From Bradyrhizobium iriomotense (GTDB lineage: Bacteria > Pseudomonadota > Alphaproteobacteria > Rhizobiales > Xanthobacteraceae), in assembly GCF_018130765.1 (NCBI RefSeq), contig NZ_JAFCJZ010000024.1, positions 62,001 through 126,000 of the forward strand: a stretch of 64,000 nt of DNA, written 5' to 3'. A model generated the notes under the pieces. It made no database searches, was not told where the DNA came from, and saw only the letters and a program-made list of their open reading frames with translations. The position numbers and the translations under genes were made by a program. Below are positions 59,375-64,000 of the stretch, piece after piece. Positions within the stretch are counted from its first letter, which is position 1. Each line of letters opens with the position of its first letter.

Positions 59375-60703
59375 TCAAGCGCCGCCGCCCGGCTCCAGCG
59401 CCTCACCGATCTCCAGCGGATGCGCCATGGTCTCGTGCAGCGCGTCGCGGTCGAGCTCGCCTTCGGAGATGCTGATGACGACGCAGGCAACGCCATTGCC
59501 GATCAGATTGGTCAGCGCGCGGCACTCGCTCATGAACTTGTCGATGCCGACCAGGATCGCGATCGACTGGATCGGGATATCAGGCACGATCGACAGCGTT
59601 GCGGCGAGCGTAATAAAGCCGGCGCCGGTGACGCCCGAAGCGCCCTTGGAGGTGATCATGGCGATGCCGAGAATACCGAGCTCCTGCCAGATGGTCAGAT
59701 GCGTGTTGGTTGCCTGCGCCAGGAACAGCGTCGCCAGGGTCATGTAGATGTTGGTGCCGTCGAGGTTGAAGCTGTAGCCGGTCGGGATCACGAGGCCGAC
59801 CACCGAGCGCGAGGCGCCGAGATGCTCCATCTTCTGGATCATCTGCGGCAGCACGGTTTCCGATGACGAGGTGCCGAGCACGATCAGAAGCTCGTCCTTG
59901 ATGTAGGCGATGAAGCGCAGGATCGAGAAGCCGGCGAGGCGCGCGATCGCCCCGAGCACGATCAGCACGAACAGGATGCTGGTGAGATAGAACGTGCCGA
60001 TCAGGGCGACGAGGTTGAGCAGCGAGCCGAGGCCATAGGCGCCGACGGTGAAGGCCATCGCGCCGAACGCGCCGATCGGGGCGACGCGCACGATGATGCG
60101 GATGATGCCGAAGAACATCTTCGCCGCCTTGTCGATCGCCTCCGCAATGGGCTCGCCGGCCTTGCCGAGGAAGGCGATGGCGAAGCCCGACAGGATCGAG
60201 ATCAGCAGCACCTGGAGCAGGTCGCCGCGCGCGATCGCGCCAAGATAGCTGTCGGGAATGATCGCCATCAGATGTGCGACGATGCCCTCTTCCTTGGCCT
60301 TGGTGACGTAGGTCGCGACCGAGTTCGGGTCGATCGTAGCAGGATCGATGTTGAAGCCGCGCCCGGGCTGGAGAATCTCGCCGACCAGCAGGCCGACCGC
60401 GAGCGCGACGGTCGAGACCGTTTCGAAATAGATCAGCGACTTCAGCCCGACCCGGCCGACACGCTTGAGATCGCCCATCGAGGAGATGCCGTGCACAACG
60501 GTGCAGAAGATCACCGGCGCGATCATCATCTTGATCAGCGCGATGAAGCCGTCGCCGAGCGGCTTCAGGGCCTTGCCGAGATCGGGATAGAAATAGCCGA
60601 TCAGCACACCGAGCGCGATCGCGATCAGCACCTGGATGTAGAGGATCTTGTACCAGGGCTGGTGCCGGCGATGGACGGCTGGCTGGATCGCAATCTGTGT
60701 CAT
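59375..60703 (-). CDS. dctA: C4-dicarboxylate:cation symporter DctA
   Basis: 442 residues from ATG 60703 (MTQIAIQPAVHRRHQPW). Family motifs are the serine-rich GTSSSETVLPQM (about residue 280), VIPTGYSFNLDGTNIYMT and GVTGAGFITLAATL. About eight transmembrane helices and two hairpins. It imports succinate, fumarate and malate, the main carbon supply of rhizobia in nodules. A perfect 20-bp palindrome lies 28-47 bases before its start; no dctBD sensor genes are adjacent and no clear sigma-54 box is seen. Confidence 0.92.
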   Translation of the reverse strand: MTQIAIQPAVHRRHQPWYKILYIQVLIAIALGVLIGYFYPDLGKALKPLGDGFIALIKMMIAPVIFCTVVHGISSMGDLKRVGRVGLKSLIYFETVSTVALAVGLLVGEILQPGRGFNIDPATIDPNSVATYVTKAKEEGIVAHLMAIIPDSYLGAIARGDLLQVLLISILSGFAIAFLGKAGEPIAEAIDKAAKMFFGIIRIIVRVAPIGAFGAMAFTVGAYGLGSLLNLVALIGTFYLTSILFVLIVLGAIARLAGFSILRFIAYIKDELLIVLGTSSSETVLPQMIQKMEHLGASRSVVGLVIPTGYSFNLDGTNIYMTLATLFLAQATNTHLTIWQELGILGIAMITSKGASGVTGAGFITLAATLSIVPDIPIQSIAILVGIDKFMSECRALTNLIGNGVACVVISISEGELDRDALHETMAHPLEIGEALEPGGGA

Positions 60704-60730
60704 ATGATGAGCCCCGGAACGCATTGCTTT

Positions 60731-60750
60731 TGCAAGATTTGAATCTTGCA
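60731..60750. promoter_or_regulatory. Perfect 9+9 palindrome upstream of dctA (candidate operator)
   Basis: TGCAAGATT and AATCTTGCA flank a 2-base centre (TG). It sits 28-47 bases before the dctA start codon, suiting a repressor or activator site. A shorter dyad, CATCA-TG-TGATG, is at 60758-60769. The binding protein is not known. Confidence 0.6.
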
Positions 60751-60843
60751 TGACTCGCATCATGTGATGGGCGCCGCAGAAGCGACAATCACATTTTTGT
60801 CGGATCGCACGAACATCAATCGCTGCACCGCAACGGGGGGAAC

Positions 60844-62163
60844 ATGACAACCACGACAGGCTCGGACGAGCAGACGCAGGGCTATTTTCCGCGCTGGAAA
60901 CTCAAGGCCTCGGGCGTGATCATGCCGGAGGAGCGGCTGTCATGGGGCCAGACCATCATCTCAGGTCTGCAGCATTGCGTCGCGATGTCAGGTGCGACGA
61001 TCATTGCGCCGCTGCTGATGGGGTTCGACCCCAACGTTGCGGTCCTGTTTTCCGGCGTTGGCACGCTGATCTTCTTCGTCATCGTCGCGGGGCGCGTGCC
61101 GAGCTATCTCGGATCGAGCTTCGCCTTCATCGCCGTCGTCATCGCCGCCACTGGCTATGCCGGGCAGGGGCCGAATCCGAACATCTCCGTTGCGCTCGGC
61201 GGCATCGTCGGTGCTGGGGTGCTTTACGGCGCGATCGCGCTGATCGTGATGTGGTCGGGCGTCGGCTGGATCGAGAGGCTGCTGCCGCCGGCCGTCACCG
61301 GTGCCGTGGTCGCCGCGATCGGCCTCAACCTCGCGCCCGTCGCAGTCAAGGCGGTGAGCGCCAATGCGTTCGACACCTGGATCGGGCTTGCGACCGTTCT
61401 CATCATCGGCGTGGTTGCCGTTGCAGCTCCTGGCCTGTGGCGCCGCCTCCCGATCATCCTCGGCGCGATCGGCGGATATCTCCTGTACCTGCTGTTCGCG
61501 AACGGCCTCGGCTTCGGCAAGCCGATCGACTTCGCCCAGCTCTCCGCCGCGCCGTGGCTCGGCCTGCCGAAATTCACCACGCCGACCTTCCAGGCCGATG
61601 CGATCTTTCTGATCGCGCCGGTCGCGGTCATTCTCGTCGCCGAGAATCTCGGGCACATCAAGGCGGTTGGCGCCATGACGGGCCGCAGCCTCGATGCCTA
61701 TCTCGGCCGTGCCCTGTTCGCCGACGGCCTCGCGACCATCGTGGCGGCCAGCGGCGGCGGCACCGGCGTTACCACCTATGCCGAGAACATCGGTGTCATG
61801 GCGGCGACGAAGGTTTATTCGACCTTGCTGTTTGCCTTTGCAGCCATGGTGTCGATCCTGCTCGGCTTCTCGCCGAAGTTCGGCGCGCTGATTCTGTCGA
61901 TCCCGGGTCCCGTCATCGGCGGCCTCTCGATCGTGCTGTTCGGGTTGATCGCCGCGATGGCGGGGCGGATCTGGGTCGAGAACAAGGTCGACTTCGCCAA
62001 CCCTGCGAACCTCATCACCGTCGCCGTGGCGCTGACCGCGGGCGCCGGAGATCTCACGCTCAAGTTCGGCGCATTCACGATCGGCGGGATCGGCACCGCG
62101 ACCTTCGGCGCCATCATCCTCTACCAGATCCTGACCTCGCCGCTCGCGCGACGCGCGGAGTGA
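60844..62163 (+). CDS. Uracil/xanthine permease (NCS2 family)
   Basis: 439 residues. The NCS2 pattern is clear: WGQTIISGLQHCVAMSGATIIAP near the N-terminus, VAENLGHIKAVGAMTGRS (motif around residue 262), GGGTGVTTYAENIGVMAATKVYS and a C-terminal helix ending GAIILYQIL. About 14 transmembrane segments. It imports a pyrimidine or purine base with protons. ACGGGGGGAAC precedes the ATG. Divergent from dctA. Confidence 0.92.
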   Translation: MTTTTGSDEQTQGYFPRWKLKASGVIMPEERLSWGQTIISGLQHCVAMSGATIIAPLLMGFDPNVAVLFSGVGTLIFFVIVAGRVPSYLGSSFAFIAVVIAATGYAGQGPNPNISVALGGIVGAGVLYGAIALIVMWSGVGWIERLLPPAVTGAVVAAIGLNLAPVAVKAVSANAFDTWIGLATVLIIGVVAVAAPGLWRRLPIILGAIGGYLLYLLFANGLGFGKPIDFAQLSAAPWLGLPKFTTPTFQADAIFLIAPVAVILVAENLGHIKAVGAMTGRSLDAYLGRALFADGLATIVAASGGGTGVTTYAENIGVMAATKVYSTLLFAFAAMVSILLGFSPKFGALILSIPGPVIGGLSIVLFGLIAAMAGRIWVENKVDFANPANLITVAVALTAGAGDLTLKFGAFTIGGIGTATFGAIILYQILTSPLARRAE

Positions 62164-62236
62164 ATCCCAGCAATGCGCGGAAGGGATGGAACAAAACACC
62201 GGTTCCATCCATGATGACGCATCCCGGAGAGAACAC

Positions 62237-63073
62237 ATGCCGCAAACCGAACGCCCAACCTCCTTTCCCTCGCGCCTCATCGGCCAATACGCGCTGGTGA
62301 CCGGCGCCTCGCAAGGCATCGGCCGCGCCGTCGCCATCCGGCTGGCGCAGGAAGGAGCAACTGTCGCCATCAACTATTTCGATCATCCTGAGAAGGCCGA
62401 GGAGACGCTGGCGCTGGTGCGGACGGCATCGAGCGACCGCGGCCACGGCAGGCTCGATCATGTCATCGTCAAGGCCGACGTCGGCAACGAGCAGGAGATC
62501 GCCGCGATGTTCGAGACGGTTTTGGCGCGTTTCAAGCGCCTCGATTGTCTCGTCAACAATGCCGGCTTCCAGCGGGAATCGCCGAGCGATGCGCTCGACG
62601 TCGAAACCTATCGCCGCATCATCGACGTCAATCTGAACGGCGCCGTGCTTTGCGCGCAGAAGGCGCTCGCGCATTTCGTCGCGCGCGGCGGAGGCGGAAG
62701 CATCATCAACTGCTCCAGCGTCCACCAGATCATCCCGAAACCCGGCTATCTCGCTTATTCCATCAGCAAGAGTGGCATGGCCGGTCTGACTCGCACTCTG
62801 GCGCTGGAGTTCGCAGGACGCGGCATCCGCGTCAATGCAGTCGGTCCCGGTGCGATCGACACGCCGATCAACGCAGCCTGGACCGGCGATGCCGAAAAGC
62901 GCGGTGTCGTCACCAGCCACATTCCCATGGGCCGAGTCGGCACGCCGGAAGAGATCGCCGCCGTGTTCGCCTTCCTCGCGTCGGACGATGCGAGCTACAT
63001 CACCGGGCAGACCATCTACGCCTGCGGAGGTGTGACGCTGTTTCCGGAGTTTCGGGAGAACTGGGCGAGCTAG
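62237..63073 (+). CDS. Short-chain dehydrogenase/reductase (glucose-1-dehydrogenase type)
   Basis: 278 residues from ATG 62237 with CGGAGAG upstream. NAD(P) motif ALVTGASQGIGRAVAIRLA (about residues 17-35), NNAGFQRES, and catalytic SSVHQ ... YSISKSG (Tyr/Lys, about residues 172-176). A short N-terminal extension precedes the Rossmann fold. Substrate unknown; an oxidoreductase of sugars or polyols is likely. Confidence 0.9.
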   Translation: MPQTERPTSFPSRLIGQYALVTGASQGIGRAVAIRLAQEGATVAINYFDHPEKAEETLALVRTASSDRGHGRLDHVIVKADVGNEQEIAAMFETVLARFKRLDCLVNNAGFQRESPSDALDVETYRRIIDVNLNGAVLCAQKALAHFVARGGGGSIINCSSVHQIIPKPGYLAYSISKSGMAGLTRTLALEFAGRGIRVNAVGPGAIDTPINAAWTGDAEKRGVVTSHIPMGRVGTPEEIAAVFAFLASDDASYITGQTIYACGGVTLFPEFRENWAS

Positions 63074-63142
63074 CTCGGTCCGACGCAGGCGAGGTCCGTG
63101 CGGCATCTGGCGGAATCCGCTGGCGCGAACTACATCTGCGCC

Positions 63143-63949
63143 ATGACAAGTTCTCCGCTCCAGGATTTCATCGGCCGGCACGAAAATCTGTTCGTGCTGA
63201 CCGGCGCCGGCTGCAGCACCAATTCGGGCATTCCCGATTACCGTGACAGTCACGGCAACTGGAAGCGGACCCAGCCGGTCAATTTCCAGGCTTTCATGAC
63301 CGAGGAGCACACGCGCCAGCGCTACTGGGCGCGCAGCCTGATCGGCTGGCGGCGGTTCGGCCAGGCGAGGCCGAATGATGCGCACCGTGCGCTGGCCCGG
63401 CTCGAGGCGGGCGGGCGGTGCGAGATGCTGCTGACCCAGAACGTCGACCGGCTGCATCAATCCGCCGGCCACCGGCAGGTGATTGATTTGCATGGCCGGC
63501 TCGATCTCATCCGTTGCATGGGCTGCGGGGCGAAGACGCCGCGGAGCGAATTCCAGGACACGCTGGGGCGCATGAACGCGGAGTGGCTGACGCTCGATGC
63601 CGCCGATGCGCCGGATGGCGACGCCGATCTGGAGCACGCGGAGTTCTCGTCGTTCACGGTGCCGGCTTGCGAAGCCTGCGGCGGCATCCTCAAGCCCGAT
63701 GTGGTGTTCTTCGGCGAGAACGTGCCGCGCGACGTGGTCGCCACGGCGCAGGACCATCTGTCGCAGGCTGACGCCATGCTGATCGTCGGCTCGTCATTGA
63801 TGGTCTATTCCGGATTTCGCTTCGTGCAGGCGGCCGCGAAACGGCAGATCCCGATCGCCGCGGTCAATCTCGGGCGCACCCGCGCCGACGATCTCCTGAC
63901 GCTGAAGGTCGAGGAGCGCTGCGAAGCGGCGCTTGCATTCCTGCTCTGA
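63143..63949 (+). CDS. Sir2-family NAD-dependent protein deacylase
   Basis: 268 residues. NAD motif FVLTGAGCSTNSGIPDYRD (about residues 17-35), TQNVDRLHQSAG, catalytic DLHGRL (His about residue 117), and two zinc CxxC pairs, CMGCG and CEACGG. The ATG at 63143 gives the family N-terminus but has no ribosome site; a GTG at 63098 with GCGAGG upstream could add 15 residues. It removes acyl groups from lysines using NAD. Confidence 0.92.
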   Translation: MTSSPLQDFIGRHENLFVLTGAGCSTNSGIPDYRDSHGNWKRTQPVNFQAFMTEEHTRQRYWARSLIGWRRFGQARPNDAHRALARLEAGGRCEMLLTQNVDRLHQSAGHRQVIDLHGRLDLIRCMGCGAKTPRSEFQDTLGRMNAEWLTLDAADAPDGDADLEHAEFSSFTVPACEACGGILKPDVVFFGENVPRDVVATAQDHLSQADAMLIVGSSLMVYSGFRFVQAAAKRQIPIAAVNLGRTRADDLLTLKVEERCEAALAFLL

Positions 63950-64000
63950 ACGCGCGCGAGGCGAACACGCCTTGCCTATTGCATAGGTGCCGCGCAGAAT

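Noticed and set aside
60704..60843. Search for a sigma-54 promoter upstream of dctA
   Set aside because: No GG-N10-GC element of acceptable quality was seen at a suitable distance.

Overview
The window is high-GC chromosomal DNA of an alphaproteobacterium, most likely Bradyrhizobium or a close relative. This is inferred from gene content and order: zapA / 6S RNA / 5-formyltetrahydrofolate cyclo-ligase, ruvC-ruvA-ruvB followed downstream by a ybgC-type thioesterase, a tkt-gap-pgk-fba block, several LysR-controlled amino-acid/opine-type uptake clusters, and many mosaic palindromic intergenic repeats. No phage, insertion sequence, CRISPR array or tRNA was recognised.

Layout. 1-2.1 kb: the 5' part of a MotA/TolQ/ExbB-like gene (running off the left edge) diverges from a cyclopropane-synthase-like methyltransferase. 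2.1-2.8 kb: a HigB/HigA-type toxin-antitoxin pair with a palindrome at its promoter. 3.1-7.5 kb: an RND efflux pair (lipoprotein adaptor and AcrB-type pump). 7.6-9.1 kb: an unrecognised lipoprotein and a small Lys-rich, Cys-tailed protein. 9.2-18.7 kb: a leftward carbon-metabolism block (tkt, gap, pgk, class II aldolase, class I aldolase), followed by a thiamine-phosphate-synthase-like protein, a Sel1-repeat protein and an inositol-monophosphatase-family protein. 19.1-22.5 kb: a ZapA-linked coiled-coil protein, ZapA, 6S RNA, 5-FTHF cyclo-ligase, YmdB-like phosphoesterase and a secreted protein, the last flanked by a second copy of the ymdB 3' end. 22.7-26.7 kb: a periplasmic molybdenum hydroxylase (2Fe-2S subunit, Mo subunit, triheme cytochrome c). 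27.4-30.7 kb: two soluble chemoreceptor-like proteins. 30.9-37.1 kb: YebC, RuvCAB, a duplicated-domain unknown, a Tat-exported phosphoesterase, YbgC and a SnoaL/DUF1348 protein.

37.3-57.5 kb is a catabolic region. It holds a glutamine-amidotransferase-like protein and a LysR regulator divergent from an operon containing an N-carbamoyl-D-amino-acid hydrolase, a polar amino-acid ABC transporter with two binding proteins, a NodB-fold deacetylase/imidase-like enzyme, a hydantoin/Asp-Glu racemase-family protein, a family-5 binding protein and an amidohydrolase. A second LysR gene is divergent from a spermidine/opine-type ABC transporter followed by two DadA-type FAD oxidases, a small 2Fe-2S subunit, an HcnB-like flavoprotein and a RidA protein. 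Together these suggest uptake and oxidative or hydrolytic breakdown of cyclic ureides or imides and D-amino-acid or opine-like compounds; the substrates are inferred, not shown.

57.6-64 kb holds an ABC-F ATPase, a DctA-type C4-dicarboxylate symporter (with a terminator and a perfect upstream palindrome), an NCS2 uracil/xanthine permease, a short-chain dehydrogenase and a Sir2 deacylase.

The most unusual items are the lipoprotein/Cys-tail pair at 7.6-9.1 kb, the imidase-like enzyme inside an otherwise hydantoinase-lacking carbamoylase/racemase operon, the duplicated 3' end of ymdB flanking an inserted gene, the PilZ-containing soluble chemoreceptor, and several uncharacterised palindromes at promoters.
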